DNA of 64,000 nucleotides from Siphonodentalium dalli (lineage: Eukaryota > Mollusca > Scaphopoda > Gadilida > Siphonodentaliidae), in contig CP136063.1 of NCBI GenBank assembly GCA_032622095.1, positions 209,795,934-209,859,933 on the forward strand. The letters are read 5' to 3'. The notes beneath the pieces were generated by a model. It did not search any database. It saw only the letters and a list, made by a program, of their open reading frames with translations, and was not told the origin of the DNA. Both the position numbers and the translations under genes were made by a program. This document shows, one piece after another, positions 57,301 to 61,264 of the stretch. How positions within the stretch are numbered: the stretch's first letter is position 1; the number at the start of each line of letters is the position of its first letter.

Positions 57301-57555
57301 TTTCAATTCATTATAGGGAACATGTTCCTGACGGATCCTAGGCTGTGGTACCACTGCTTATTCGGACCTGGCACGCCATACCAATATCGACTCACGGGAC
57401 CAGAGAAATGGTCGGGTGCGAGAGACGCCATCGTAAATCGCACCGTTTTCCCATTCAAGAAACAGATTTTGGACGGAATAGACAAATTAATCGTACGCCT
57501 CGTCTCCGCGATACTATTTTATGTAGTCATAGTCCTCGTAAGACGCTTCTGGTAG
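26451..57555 (+). CDS. Flavin-containing monooxygenase, five exons (join)
   Basis: Joining 26451-26481, 30238-30839, 32017-32442, 56666-56831 and 57317-57555 keeps one open frame of 487 codons plus stop, with GT donors and AG acceptors throughout. FMOs use FAD and NADPH to oxygenate N- and S-containing substrates at the ER membrane. The FAD Rossmann motif GAGASG spans exons 1 and 2. The FMO signature FxGxxxHxxxY appears as '[11 protein letters not shown]' and the ATGY motif as '[10 protein letters not shown]'. A C-terminal hydrophobic anchor is in exon 5. Two oddities: the NADPH-binding GxGxxG segment reads 'VIPTLEYGD', and the start of exon 3 lacks about 50 residues relative to the usual 530. 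The reading frame is intact but activity is doubtful, so this may be a recent pseudogene or a divergent paralogue. Intron 3 carries the Polinton in antisense orientation. Confidence 0.85.
27306..27540. repeat. TA microsatellite and CATA-rich tract in FMO intron 1
   Basis: About 55 bp of pure TA repeat (about 27313-27366) runs into alternating cataca/tatgta sequence to about 27535. The long Tyr/Ile/Val/Cys frames it produces on both strands are artefacts of the repeat. Confidence 0.95.
28110..28450. repeat. Approximately 120-bp tandem repeat, about 2.5 copies
   Basis: The words 'tatcaaatttcgtc', 'tcaaggtc(g/a)ggtcggggtcacgat' and 'acactccccggacaaaag' recur at a spacing of about 120 bp within FMO intron 1. 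Non-coding. Confidence 0.8.
28985..29310. repeat. Diverged duplication of about 165 bp in FMO intron 1
   Basis: 'ggacattcaatagagtg' and 'ctttgtttatctg' near 29021-29094 recur near 29181-29253 with substitutions, together with flanking 'atctcaaccaccgg' and 'atctcaatcagagg'. This is a two-copy intronic repeat and nothing suggests a gene. Confidence 0.6.
30238..30839 (+). CDS. FMO exon 2 (FAD/NADPH domains)
   Basis: The acceptor ttctag precedes the exon, which restores the GASGL part of the FAD site and runs through 'CGLWYY', 'YSDFP', '[11 protein letters not shown]' and '[11 protein letters not shown]'. It ends in phase 0 at aag|gttaga. The stretch that normally holds the glycine-rich NADPH site (about 20 residues before the end) has lost its glycines. 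The last 33 bp, with the donor, is the source unit of the minisatellite that follows. Confidence 0.85.
30935..31870 (+). repeat. Minisatellite derived from FMO exon 2 3' end and its splice donor
   Basis: About 22 copies of a 33- or 37-bp unit with the words 'ggaactgtcgagatcg' and 'catctaaggttagt'. This is the last 27 bp of exon 2 plus the donor. Copies alternate in a 33+33+37 pattern of about 103 bp over much of the array. The intron sequence that follows the true donor ('ttatttatgagaatcaggga') is also present near 31453 and, altered, near 31780, so larger blocks were duplicated as well. The last four 33-bp units are in one frame and encode the 11-residue period VELSRS(A/T)SKVS. Almost every copy retains an aag|gt-type donor. 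Confidence 0.9.
32017..32442 (+). CDS. FMO exon 3
   Basis: Begins after tttttttcag in phase 0 with VYL, the usual FMO continuation, but the following 'STRRGxW'-type segment is absent and the exon is short. It then has 'NDLPNRI'-like sequence, '[16 protein letters not shown]', 'VVILATGY' and '[15 protein letters not shown]'. It is 142 whole codons and is followed by the donor gtacgt. Confidence 0.85.
32443..33248. other. FMO intron 3, left flank of the Polinton
   Basis: AT-rich intron sequence. At about 33070-33150 a segment with 'ttgttattgaaatatta' and 'tttttggtgtc' has a diverged same-orientation copy at about 52630-52690, on the other side of the Polinton. No gene is seen. Confidence 0.5.
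33249..33738 (+). repeat. Polinton left terminal inverted repeat
   Basis: Matches the reverse complement of 52023-52401. The outer part is built from short palindromic words (ggccagagtgtcc / ggacactctggcc). The left copy has about 110 bp more of these than the right, so it expanded. The inner part (about 33529-33667) is a hairpin: 'agcacaatttaccaat' pairs with 'ttggtaaattgtgct' and 'ttttttctcgg' with 'ccgagaaaaaa', around a centre with gcgaagggcgcc. Confidence 0.9.
33767..33782 (-). terminator. Histone-mRNA-type 3' stem-loop (left gene)
   Basis: On the minus strand, aaaac GGCCCT TTTC AGGGCC accca: a 6-bp stem, 4-nt TTTC loop, A/C-rich 5' flank and ACCCA 3' flank. These are the features of replication-dependent histone pre-mRNA ends that bind SLBP. 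It lies 13 nt after the stop codon of the 33796-34226 gene. I do not see a clear purine-rich downstream element in the next 30 nt. Confidence 0.8.
33796..34226 (-). pseudogene. Polinton-end gene, OTU-like cysteine peptidase remnant (tentative)
   Basis: The frame 34131-33796 has the pattern '[10 protein letters not shown]', '[21 protein letters not shown]' (in two parts) and 'LAFWREK'. This resembles the helix and strand after the active-site Cys in OTU-fold deubiquitinases. Upstream, a second frame holds 'PEGHCGVV' with a Cys codon at 34159-34157 where the OTU D-G-N-C would sit. A frame change is needed near 34130-34110. The plus-strand gene at 50526-50989 shares the LGT...AAT.LQR pattern. 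The ATG at 34226 is 36 nt from a promoter-like block. The stop is followed after 13 nt by a histone-type stem-loop. The family assignment is inference from pattern only. Confidence 0.4.
34262..34350 (-). promoter_or_regulatory. Promoter-like block shared with 51821-51908
   Basis: About 89 bp with clear same-orientation similarity to 51821-51908. Shared words are gcgcgg, cgacgtcat, tttttctaccaa, cgaacgtca and atgtgtttcttttt. Each copy sits just upstream of a minus-strand gene with a histone-type stem-loop, and each has a catata TATA-like sequence on the gene side. The gacgtca core matches a CRE/ATF half-palindrome. Function is inferred from position and conservation between the two copies. Confidence 0.55.
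34425..34430 (-). terminator. Polyadenylation signal AATAAA
   Basis: AATAAA on the minus strand about 180 nt downstream of the protease stop codon. It is the expected end for the main minus-strand gene block, in contrast to the stem-loop ends of the flanking genes. Confidence 0.4.
34609..35139 (-). CDS. Polinton adenain-like cysteine protease (PRO), active-site His changed
   Basis: The 176 codons are open. Ulp1/adenain-type proteases of Polintons are thought to process capsid proteins. Recognisable are the 'YWVAIFF' strand, 'YFDSFG' with Asp68, Gln98 and 'CVIYCIF' with the nucleophile Cys105, in the family order His-Asp-Gln-Cys. The residue before the Trp, which should be the catalytic His, is Tyr53 (codon 34983-34981), so the enzyme is probably inactive. 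The start overlaps the stop of the 149-aa gene by 4 bp (ATGA-type), typical of a compact gene block. Confidence 0.85.
   Translation of the reverse strand: MNTSELQHILDKSLYLCSLYDVVCAKDQLPHENPHHVKTYKVNTHTSEKPGEYWVAIFFNGNIATYFDSFGIPVIDKYIKSFIQRNSIECKINVGRFQHHGTNVCVIYCIFALHFLKSGYGIKVLVEMNFDGDYFKNDRKVFDWFHRNYEPLRKESETLPKTCISQTCKTYYEFQC
35136..35585 (-). CDS. Polinton protein of unknown function, 149 aa
   Basis: An open frame between the capsid and protease genes, overlapping the protease by 4 bp and starting 4 bp after the capsid stop. It contains '[13 protein letters not shown]', 'LNSEGC' and '[19 protein letters not shown]'. I associate this gene with the Polinton capsid-protease neighbourhood but know no function. 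It has no membrane segment or metal cluster. It is intact, unlike most of the element, and its position suggests a role in virion formation. Confidence 0.65.
   Translation of the reverse strand: MDGLHLEEKLRVQVGGIYFVPYVSILDKVRKTFEKCFVHEIQNQISKEVTLNSEGCKIDHPSQTRHLLCLWTPPIQWVDMFIDIALLKLNIYRVMEQWYPEIESFTPQEKFEAFKLWKDIKEVVHANCNQFNSVFDDLWCEKVKKILRR
35590..36903 (-). CDS. Polinton major capsid protein (double-jelly-roll type)
   Basis: Open for 437 codons with the order seen in Polinton capsid proteins, often annotated in animal genomes as 'F54H12.2-like'. Blocks are '[12 protein letters not shown]', 'APIEFVI', '[14 protein letters not shown]', '[17 protein letters not shown]', '[14 protein letters not shown]', '[20 protein letters not shown]', '[10 protein letters not shown]', 'GYDLTPDQ' and the end '[13 protein letters not shown]'. 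The length fits a double jelly roll. No ATG precedes residue 27 (36825), although family-like residues begin before it, so the natural start may be lost or a non-ATG codon is used. The major-capsid assignment rests on family memory and length and has not been tested by structural comparison. Confidence 0.82.
   Translation of the reverse strand: MINHDDANGTCECSKSELDASGVPPTMTTMLESQWIEHHPISSLNNSAPIEFVIQPQTEKWTDVSQSYLYLKFKITKADGTNLVDGTDEIALINNFFHSMFSSIDIYLNNKLVTANGDTYPCRAYMENLLAYSGECKENQLAALEMWYPDTAKQFTENTKAGGNDGLKSRQAIIAGSKTVELCGRLHTDIFLQEKYLPNGIELRIRLNRANPKFSLICQADGKIVLETAVFNVRTITLMPVVANNLNQTIIQKNMKIPIRRVEVKTFTIGAGLRSKIEDHLFQGQMPKRLFIGLVSNKDMNGDIETNPFHFQQFNLKKLGVSQDGHTIHNRPFEPNFESEQCLRSYLSLYQSSGMFGQNKSFGLNLEKYMNCYCFCGYDLTPDQGTEEGHLHPIKTGNIRLDLQFAAALASVINVIVYAEFDNQIEINSLREIITDY
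36917..37284 (-). pseudogene. Small basic Polinton protein, frameshifted
   Basis: Two frames together cover about 120 codons. The first starts at 37284 (or 37281), overlaps the penton-like gene's stop, and has '[19 protein letters not shown]' before a stop near 37180. The second continues at once with '[20 protein letters not shown]' and ends in a Lys/Arg/Ser-rich tail ([18 protein letters not shown]). A short, basic, Gly-containing protein between the two capsid genes is typical of Polintons. It has been compared with small adenovirus core or membrane-active proteins, but its role is not established. The frame change lies at about 37185-37195. Confidence 0.65.
37281..38051 (-). CDS. Polinton minor capsid (penton-like, single jelly roll) protein
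   Basis: Open for 256 codons. It begins '[20 protein letters not shown]', the start expected of the Polinton minor capsid protein, and ends '[19 protein letters not shown]', its usual C-terminal strand. The size fits a single jelly roll forming vertices of the icosahedral shell. It lies directly before the small basic protein and the major capsid gene, in the family's usual grouping. No break is seen. Confidence 0.8.
   Translation of the reverse strand: MKLPKTIHIDKELWEVAMVELIVPSETYNIIGDACKIKIKTSVPRILRYLNKIPMSDVVISKLEHGIELKIPEGAYSGATHLTNTIQGVIDSTVSRMIPELKFEFGYSKAQQRVKISTNSYTKVGLVLPRALLDKLGYRTESNTVIFATPSITFPYGVDLNAEHNQLFVYSDIADYTILSDVEAPILRVTSFESKRIHDGKHIKHEFKNLHHVPVSKSSFDTINVDITGDTGKPIQFIGGKSMVKLHFRRRSNLYL
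38125..38382 (-). pseudogene. Small Polinton membrane protein with in-frame stop
   Basis: The ATG at 38382 gives [14 protein letters not shown], followed by a hydrophobic helix '[18 protein letters not shown]'. A TAA at 38214-38212 interrupts the frame, which then continues with '[17 protein letters not shown]' to a TGA at 38127-38125. The segment after the stop is the conserved-looking second hydrophobic part, so the stop is a secondary lesion. About 85 codons in total. The function is unknown. The gene overlaps the 3' end of the integrase by none or a few bases, as expected in this compact block. Confidence 0.6.
38402..39535 (-). pseudogene. Polinton integrase (rve fold) with C-terminal chromodomain, broken
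   Basis: From ATG 39535 the order is an N-terminal helical region ('[20 protein letters not shown]'), a break near 39390-39340, 'YTLHKP', the first catalytic block 'WQADLADL', a TAA at 39162-39160 after 'CVIDVF', a frame change near 39090, 'QADNGSEF' with the second Asp, 'ERFQRTLK' with the Glu, a TAA at 38629-38627, and a chromodomain-like end 'YEIESVID...IKVHWLGYP...SWIP'. All three D,D-E residues are visible. Integrases of this kind insert the element with a short target duplication, and the chromodomain may choose chromatin targets. At least two stops and two frame changes make it non-functional. Confidence 0.82.
39520..40251 (-). pseudogene. Conserved Polinton protein of unknown function, broken
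   Basis: The main open frame is 40195-39680 (171 codons) with '[16 protein letters not shown]', '[17 protein letters not shown]' and '[20 protein letters not shown]'. A likely N-terminus, [12 protein letters not shown], starts at 40251 in another frame. After a TGA at 39682-39680 the frame continues with '[13 protein letters not shown]', and a basic tail ending WDPY stands in a third frame to 39520, overlapping the integrase start. The pattern K-V-I-x-G-S-N-I with a helix-rich neighbourhood is one I associate with Polintons. The role is unknown. Confidence 0.6.
40254..40595 (-). pseudogene. Small Polinton protein with Gly-rich hydrophobic tail, in-frame stop
   Basis: The 76-codon frame from ATG 40595 has '[20 protein letters not shown]' and 'LRELASK'. 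A TAA at 40367-40365 follows, then in the same frame '[19 protein letters not shown]' and more hydrophobic residues to 40254. The basic 'K-x-x-x-L-x-x-x-G-G-F-L' element also occurs in the neighbouring 40947-41180 gene. A hydrophobic, Gly-rich tail suggests membrane interaction, but this is inference. Confidence 0.55.
40632..40946 (-). pseudogene. 105-codon frame without start, following a stop
   Basis: Directly after the TAA that ends the 40947-41180 gene, the same frame stays open for 105 codons and ends in a basic tail (FNKRKSKK). It contains two near-repeats of 'R(V/A)N(Y/S)T(I/F)A(Q)R.TP'. No ATG occurs before 'MNLSNPSK'. It is either a separate gene that lost its start, a read-through extension, or the chance frame of a short repeat. 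Weak call. Confidence 0.3.
40947..41180 (-). CDS. Small Polinton protein, 77 aa, Gly-rich hydrophobic tail
   Basis: ATG at 41180. An amphipathic N-terminal part is followed by '[16 protein letters not shown]', then '[19 protein letters not shown]'. It resembles the 40254-40595 gene in the 'LKK(I/L)A' plus 'K-I-L-x-x-x-G-G-F-L' pattern, so the two may be paralogues. The function is unknown. A membrane-active role in entry or assembly is possible for such peptides but is not shown here. Confidence 0.5.
   Translation of the reverse strand: MESHEAVLSVFSTIAKLILDHLKLPKQTRTFLQKHKKELKKIADSRTHIDSKKKILLKTGGGGFLGGVLIRSLLRQK
41218..41870 (-). pseudogene. Polinton packaging ATPase (FtsK/HerA, A32-like), P-loop frame broken
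   Basis: The long frame 41760-41218 has Walker B 'HLVIFDDML', then '[19 protein letters not shown]', the sensor-like strand of A32-type genome-packaging ATPases. Upstream in a different frame lies the rest of the N-terminus from ATG 41870 ([17 protein letters not shown]). The Walker A residues SGSGKT (codons about 41815-41798) are in the frame of the C-terminal part. A frame change therefore falls inside or just before the phosphate-binding loop, at about 41815-41826. Full length would be about 215 residues, normal for the family. Confidence 0.82.
41902..42531 (-). CDS. Unknown protein, 209 aa, between ATPase and polymerase
   Basis: An open frame starting [18 protein letters not shown]. It is mostly helical and charged, with '[20 protein letters not shown]' and a C-terminal '[20 protein letters not shown]'. 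There is no motif I recognise, no transmembrane helix and no metal cluster. It starts 13 bp after the polymerase stop and ends 31 bp before the ATPase ATG. Its intact state alongside broken neighbours is notable. It may be an accessory gene of this Polinton lineage. Confidence 0.55.
   Translation of the reverse strand: MYTKQLVGEYNTIPYVLPAEMLLKIYNNLIELSKMDQEIKRELKQTWFLRESRIIMETLLNGHSSEGQSRLRCLIERSEFETDFLMDILDQLFSDYWIFHGTPKNKINEIRQLVENNFIRFAEYQDRILNEKTLKFEEVTRIYGYIILREPCTIFTADKLFEEKVSLDYILKTTRPISDLDNELIWTFGIIWSYGDFSLKIKKVDSEQS
42544..50374 (-). pseudogene. Polinton protein-primed-type DNA polymerase B, split and decayed
   Basis: Pieces in order: 50374-48923 (N-terminal region, Cys/His zinc cluster at about residues 305-395, Exo I); 48922-48810 (Exo II '[10 protein letters not shown]'); 48802-48299 ('[13 protein letters not shown]', Exo III 'YCKSDVEIL'); 48290-47725 (palm motif A '[14 protein letters not shown]', with a TAA at 48255-48253); a 4.1-kb repeat insertion; 43560-43221 ('[15 protein letters not shown]'); 43205-42915 (motif B region 'INCIWGK'); 42912-42544 (motif C). 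The pieces sum to about 1,200 residues, normal for the family. Exo I has Tyr431 in place of the first Asp of D-x-E (codon 49084-49082). Motif C reads FDTYS in place of FDTDS (Tyr codon 42882-42880). Frame changes occur near 48920, 48810, 48295, 43210 and 42913. It is not functional. Confidence 0.88.
43560..47725. repeat. 164-bp tandem array inserted in the polymerase gene
   Basis: About 24 units of about 160-164 bp with 'gatcatcataaaatttgtca', 'gatgggaacgagt', 'ttttggggtcattcgg' and 'aacatggccgccagcagcca'. Blocks recur: the unit at 45034 is repeated at 46647 (1613 bp later) and the unit at 45198 at 45845 (647 bp later). The left edge has a gtgtgtacgtgtgtgc tract. Short similar words (gctcaactt..aaag / gctcaaacttt..aaag on the minus strand) occur at both edges. 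The polymerase frame ends at 47725 and resumes near 43553, so the array entered the gene as one unit or expanded inside it. The 60-codon minus-strand frames are artefacts. Confidence 0.9.
50375..50525. promoter_or_regulatory. Palindromic bidirectional promoter, polymerase / plus-strand gene
   Basis: Arms 50376-50428 and 50442-50494 are inverted repeats of 53 bp with only a few mismatches, separated by 13 bp. Each arm holds a TATA-like gcataaaagcg pointing outward (about 50454-50464 on plus; about 50406-50416 on minus) and the word tgacgacgtgatg. The polymerase ATG (50374) and a plus-strand ATG (50526) lie just outside the arms. The arrangement suggests two divergent genes under one mirrored promoter. 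Confidence 0.65.
50526..50989 (+). pseudogene. Polinton plus-strand gene, OTU-like remnant (tentative)
   Basis: The only plus-strand gene of the element. The frame 50627-50989 contains '[12 protein letters not shown]', '[20 protein letters not shown]' and '[18 protein letters not shown]'. This aligns by eye with the left-end minus-strand gene (LGT...AAT.LQR) and resembles the post-active-site part of OTU peptidases. ATGs at 50526 and 50571 lie in other frames with early stops, so the N-terminus is probably frameshifted, and I see no active-site Cys. Other frames in 50720-50990 are also open for 30-50 codons, so the exact frame is uncertain. The stop is 13 nt before a histone-type stem-loop. 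Confidence 0.35.
51003..51018 (+). terminator. Histone-mRNA-type 3' stem-loop (plus-strand gene)
   Basis: Plus strand: caaaaac GGCCCT TTTC AGGGCC tcacaa. The 6-bp stem and TTTC loop are identical to those of the left-end gene. About 12 nt further is tttgaaaagatacac, a purine-rich word resembling the histone downstream element bound by U7 snRNP. Confidence 0.8.
51271..51286 (-). terminator. Histone-mRNA-type 3' stem-loop (51348-51755 gene)
   Basis: Minus strand: ttaaac GGTCCT TTTC AGGGCC acttaa. One stem position is a T-G wobble pair, so the fold is kept with a changed base. About 14 nt downstream is cacgaaagatacg, nearly the same word as after the plus-strand stem-loop. Confidence 0.78.
51348..51755 (-). 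CDS. Polinton-end protein, 135 aa, Gln/Pro-rich with coiled coil
   Basis: The ATG at 51755 opens [19 protein letters not shown]. Then comes a Gln/Pro/Val/Tyr-rich disordered part (about 35-75), a short heptad-type helix '[20 protein letters not shown]' (about 80-100) and a C-terminal strand-rich part. There is no recognised family. The frame is intact. Upstream is a promoter-like block (51821-51908), and 61 nt downstream a histone-type stem-loop. The composition would suit a trimeric or fibre-like accessory protein or a scaffold, but this is a guess. Confidence 0.55.
   Translation of the reverse strand: MDPVTEFLKTIDVQYDHVPATTQMSTPLYAGNVTPRVEQQQVPMVYPRTDQQPVYSPPVKTQQMTQPVIYQVINSSQLEEQTKLLRNIWQEMKDLRKQLTQKPAECTINLKPHTIDIPIEVHGFQKEPTKRSTFG
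51821..51908 (-). promoter_or_regulatory. Promoter-like block shared with 34262-34350
   Basis: Second copy of the block upstream of the left-end gene, in the same orientation, beginning 66 bp upstream of the ATG at 51755. It carries tgacgacgtcat (CRE-like core), tttttctaccaa and cgaacgtca, and on the gene side a catatatttg TATA-like word. Confidence 0.55.
52023..52401 (-). repeat. Polinton right terminal inverted repeat
   Basis: Inverted copy of the left end. It holds the same internal hairpin (about 52098-52231), then 'gagcgctcaccttactcttt' orientation-matched words, and ends gtcagccaat at 52398. It differs from the left copy by substitutions and by lacking the extra ggccagagtgtcc blocks. 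Confidence 0.9.
52402..52814. other. FMO intron 3, right flank of the Polinton
   Basis: AT-rich, with the diverged copy (52570-52690) of the left-flank segment 33040-33150. No gene is seen. Confidence 0.5.
53440..54160. repeat. Two direct repeats of about 200 bp
   Basis: About 53440-53680 and about 53965-54160 share 'gaaagttat/c..aacgttaa', 'cataaatt', 'cacccttaa(a/c)ccgga' and 'tgaaaatgtttt/g'. A C homopolymer interrupts the second copy at 54093-54106. They lie inside the foldback-like element. Confidence 0.6.
54325..54624 (+). pseudogene. Possible ApeC-like domain fragment (weak)
   Basis: An open frame of 99 codons with '[20 protein letters not shown]' and 'NCIPTP'. The W-P-x-G-x-(Y/F)-(G)-x-P....(G/N)-C-P pattern resembles the start of the ApeC (apextrin C-terminal) domain found in secreted invertebrate proteins. 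The rest of the domain is not visible. If real it is a captured or leftover exon on the same strand as the FMO gene. It could equally be chance. Confidence 0.2.
54640..55270. repeat. Degenerate short repeats inside the foldback-like element
   Basis: At 54655-54975 the words gactaac and gttagtca recur in both orientations. At 55040-55260 a word group (ggacaccccat / accacccctcc / ggactccccctg, then acgtccctatctcgat-like) recurs about three times at 85-100 bp. Nothing coding is seen here or from 55270 to 56440. Confidence 0.5.
56666..56831 (+). CDS. FMO exon 4
   Basis: Starts after atgcag with [11 protein letters not shown] and contains '[23 protein letters not shown]' in two parts, the FMO C-terminal helical region. 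It ends after 'CKPDL' plus one base at the consensus donor gtgagt. The open frame running on to 56887 past this donor is intronic read-through. The exon resumes the frame of exon 3, 24.2 kb away, which fixes the Polinton inside the intron. Confidence 0.8.
57317..57555 (+). CDS. FMO exon 5 (C-terminus, membrane anchor)
   Basis: After ttatag, the exon completes the split codon and encodes 'MFLTDPRLW', '[15 protein letters not shown]' and 'KWSGARDAI', the conserved FMO C-terminal blocks. A hydrophobic helix, '[14 protein letters not shown]', and a basic tail follow, then TAG. The helix is the tail anchor typical of animal FMOs. A possible AATAAA lies at 57880. Confidence 0.85.
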
Positions 57556-59003
57556 TAGTCGACTTCCTACCCATAAGCAATTTGTATTATATGATTGCCT
57601 ATAAGATAGCGGAAAATTACAGAAACGTAAATCGTTGTATGTATCTCTTAGAAGCTACAGTGAAATACCATTTTATTATTTCATTGTAGCTTTTTGCTAT
57701 TTCACTGTAGCTTGTCGAATAAGTTATCACTTGAAAGTGGTTTGCTACCTATCAGCTGATCTGTGTCAGAAATTTCGGTCAACCAGGTGTTATTTTCCGT
57801 GTATTGTTTAATTTGTTGTGCGATTAAAAGTGAAAATGCTGCTTAATTTAGCAAATATAAGCATTAATAAGGAGAATATAATAAAAAGAACAACTACAGT
57901 TTGAGTCTGAATACCTGAAACATCTCTCATTTGTGTCTGGAAAGAATTATCGAATTTTCACTCACGGGTTGTAGCCGCACGTGAACATTCGATATGTTTT
58001 CCCAGACACTGATGAGATATTTCGGTGTTCAACCAAAAACTCTAGGTGTTCTCAATGTTTTGGTCAGACACGTGAGGGATACACACACAAAAAAACTACA
58101 TATATTTAAAGAGGTACTGTACACTAAATCCTTGTCATTTATGGGACCATCTCCTTTTATACTCGACAGAATATATGCAACAAATGAATTTGAGTCATGG
58201 TTTAGCGTGCTCTATGAACGATGCAAAACACATGGTAATTAAAATGAAAACGAATTAAATAATATATGGCGGATTTAATGTACAGTATATCCCTTTAACC
58301 ATTATCCAGCAATGCATTTTTGAAATTTGATGCATTTACGAAAAACAGTTGACACATTTATGAAATAGCCTGGAATTATTCCATTAGCACCTATTTGGTC
58401 ACAATTATCTACATGTAAATGAGTAGTAGTTAAATTATAATTTCAACAAAACCACCTGCAATTGCATTCTCGTTGGGCCTGGTTGAGTATACGAACATAG
58501 AGGGCAGCCTTTTCCAAGCGTGATGCTATCACACATGCGTATATCAGAGGTATATGAGGCAATGAGAGTTATAAGTAAACAAAGAATTATTTTCCAGATA
58601 ATTTAGATTGGTTGTGAACTATATTAAAGGTGAACTATATTAAGGATTGTATGTAAACTATATTAAAGGTACCCGATCAGAGGGTCCCCATACCACCAAG
58701 ATACAACAATAACAACATTTTTTCAAAACACGCTTTAATTATCAGAATCGATTAATTGCAACAGAATAATGCTATATGGTATCAAATTTCCCCAAAAAAA
58801 CGTGTTATTTATCAACATTTTGTTCAATGAAATATGGCCGTATTATCACTTGAGTATTCACGAAGTTTGGCCGTATTACCACTTGTTTTTAGAGTTATCC
58901 ATCTTCATCCACAATTTTGACCGAGACCATCCATTTGACGGCGTATTTCTGGGCCACAAATAATTGATATAACAAACTTCAGTAAGATATATATGATCAC
59001 TCA

Positions 59004-59315
59004 GGGCCTCGGTGGCTCAATCGGTTAGGGGTACAACTCCAAGCCGTTTCGCCCTCCAGCGCTGGCGATAAGGGTTCAAATCCACATGTTTCCATCGTGG
59101 ACTTTGTAACTCGAAATCGTTATTTGGTGGAGTTACCAGTTACTCGCCGATGGCCGGTGGTTTGCCGCACATGGTTGACGAGTTTATCAGCCATTGAAAT
59201 CACAGTTAGATTAGTCGCAAGTGTGCGGATTTCCTCCACCACTAAAACTGGCAATGTCGTGAAGTGACTTAGTTGCTAAAGCGACAATAAACCACAATAA
59301 ATAAATCAATCAATC
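59004..59315 (+). mobile_element. tRNA-derived SINE
   Basis: The head is tRNA-like, with an A-box-type tggctcaatcgg at about 59013 and a B-box-type ggttcaaatcc at 59073-59083. The cloverleaf is not intact, so this is not a working tRNA gene. A body of about 200 bp follows and the copy ends in an aataaataaatcaatcaat-like tail. It would be transcribed by RNA polymerase III and mobilised by a LINE. Confidence 0.75.
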
Positions 59316-59990
59316 TGATCACTCTGAACTTTGATGGGTGGTTCCTCGACTCGAATCAAATAAATTTTCCACCCGAAGCCAAAGAAATAGTAATTTAGGA
59401 GCGTTAACTCGGATTGAGTACCTTTAAACCATCCTATCATCGTTTCACATTTTATTCTATCAGGGTAAATGCTATATCATTTTGAAGACAGGTTAATCGC
59501 GGACACTTCAGACGATTAATTGCATTCAGGGATTCGCGTTAATAACCGGAATCGACTTATGAAAATGTAGTACGACTTTTCAATGAATTCTGTTATACAT
59601 GTAGAAGAATATCGGGACGGGACTCGGTCCAAAACAGCATCAAACCAACATATTTCAGAAGCTGTTGTGGATCGAGAAGACATGCACGCTCACTGTCGCC
59701 ACGTACCTGATCCATGGTGGGGAACCACGTGGTTTCGAGTAGATGAGGATCACGCATTCAAAATGGCCGAGGCGATCACACACGCTACCAGAAACGAGGA
59801 AAAGGGCAATAAACTAGGATAATAATTTATTACAACTACGAGCATATACTATACTATTTTTCAAACAAGCTGATACCTCATTTGTGTCCGAACTGACAGT
59901 TGTTTGCTCTAACATTCTGACCAAAGTTGCCAGTCGAAGGATTCTCCTAGTTGTGTATTCCGCGAACCTCCGACGGGCAACTTTGGTTAT

Positions 59991-60115
59991 ATAAGGATTA
60001 ACTGTCATGTGGACTGTTTTTATGGAGACGTAACCGTGAGGTAAGTGGTCATAACTTGTGTAAAACCCGAAGTTACATCTCCATAAAAACAGTCCACATG
60101 ACGGTTAATCCTTAT
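59991..60115. mobile_element. MITE-like perfect-looking hairpin, 44-bp arms
   Basis: Arms 59991-60034 and 60072-60115 (ataaggattaac..., tggactgtttttatggaga) are inverted with about two mismatches around a 37-bp spacer. The low divergence suggests recent origin or a hairpin-forming element. No coding capacity. Confidence 0.65.
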
Positions 60116-61264
60116 ATTTATATACATTTTGCGAAAAAGCCACTTTTGTAAATGTATTTAAATTCGAAAAGTGTATCGTGACAAAACAAGCCCAAAATAT
60201 CCCATAGCACCCTTGGCAAAAGTTAGCAAGAACAATTTCTCTTTATATTGAAACACGATGATGTATTAAGTCAATCCTGCGCGAGTCCAAATGCGCCCAA
60301 AACATTACGCGTTCTTCTTTCCGAAACTGATGACGTGTCCATGTAATTATGAGGCTGCAGTTATGAGCTGTTGCGCGTTCACCGATAAATAATTGCAACT
60401 AGCCACGTGGGCGCCGACCAATCGGAATGCTGGATTTAGTGATGATCACACTTAGTATGTAAATATAATGTTATAGCAAACTACTGAGTACTTCCGAACA
60501 GATAAGGTATCAACTTTAAACAAACTAGCATCATTTATGCTCGTAAGTGTCCAAATGCTATGTTTTGTGTCAGTTCCTCATATATTTTGTTGTGGGTTTG
60601 TACATTTTGAATGAGTGGTAATCAGCAACCTCGAAACCACTTGATTCTTCACCGCGTGATCGCTGTGGAATATATACATTTTAATTTTGTCCCAATGTAA
60701 AGGCCCAATTAGTCAGTTAAATTGCACGTTGAAGACATTGTATAGATAATTAATGAGAGGGACACACAAAGAGACTCACAACAAAAACCGAATAACTTAC
60801 CGATTTTGCTAAGTTCCGGTCATTAAAGTAGTATGATATATATATAGATGGAAACATAGAGAGTACCTAGAATTTTTATCTGAATACCGAAATATACCAT
60901 GAATGCCTGGAAATAAATATCTAATTATCACCAGCGGCTGCAAACCGCGAGTGAAAATTTTATATTTCTTTCCAGACACGAATGAGATGTTTCAGTTATT
61001 CAAACAAAAAACTGTAGTGTAGGTGTTCTTTTTATTGTATGCGCCTTATATATATTATAAAGTTGCTCAAATAACTCTTTTTTAATTAAATTATTAACTC
61101 TACAGAATTAACTGGTTCGCTGCTAAATATCCTACATACGCATAATGAAATGCGTATATTTATTTAAATAAACAGAAAATCATTGGATCTTATGCTCGGA
61201 GTAGGTAGTTTACTACATTTGCACTCTTTTATCAAATTTGACCCCCACATATTTACATTTGTGA

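Noticed and set aside
57994-58242. 82-codon frame
   Set aside because: Its first part lies at the edge of the inverted arm repeat and no family pattern is visible.
59004-59090. tRNA gene
   Set aside because: A- and B-box-like words are present, but acceptor and anticodon stems do not pair. The body and tail show a SINE.
59583-59822. 79-codon frame with 'HVPDPWWGTTWFRVDEDHAF'
   Set aside because: The composition looks protein-like, but I recognise no family, see no neighbouring exon and cannot define splice sites. Left uncalled.
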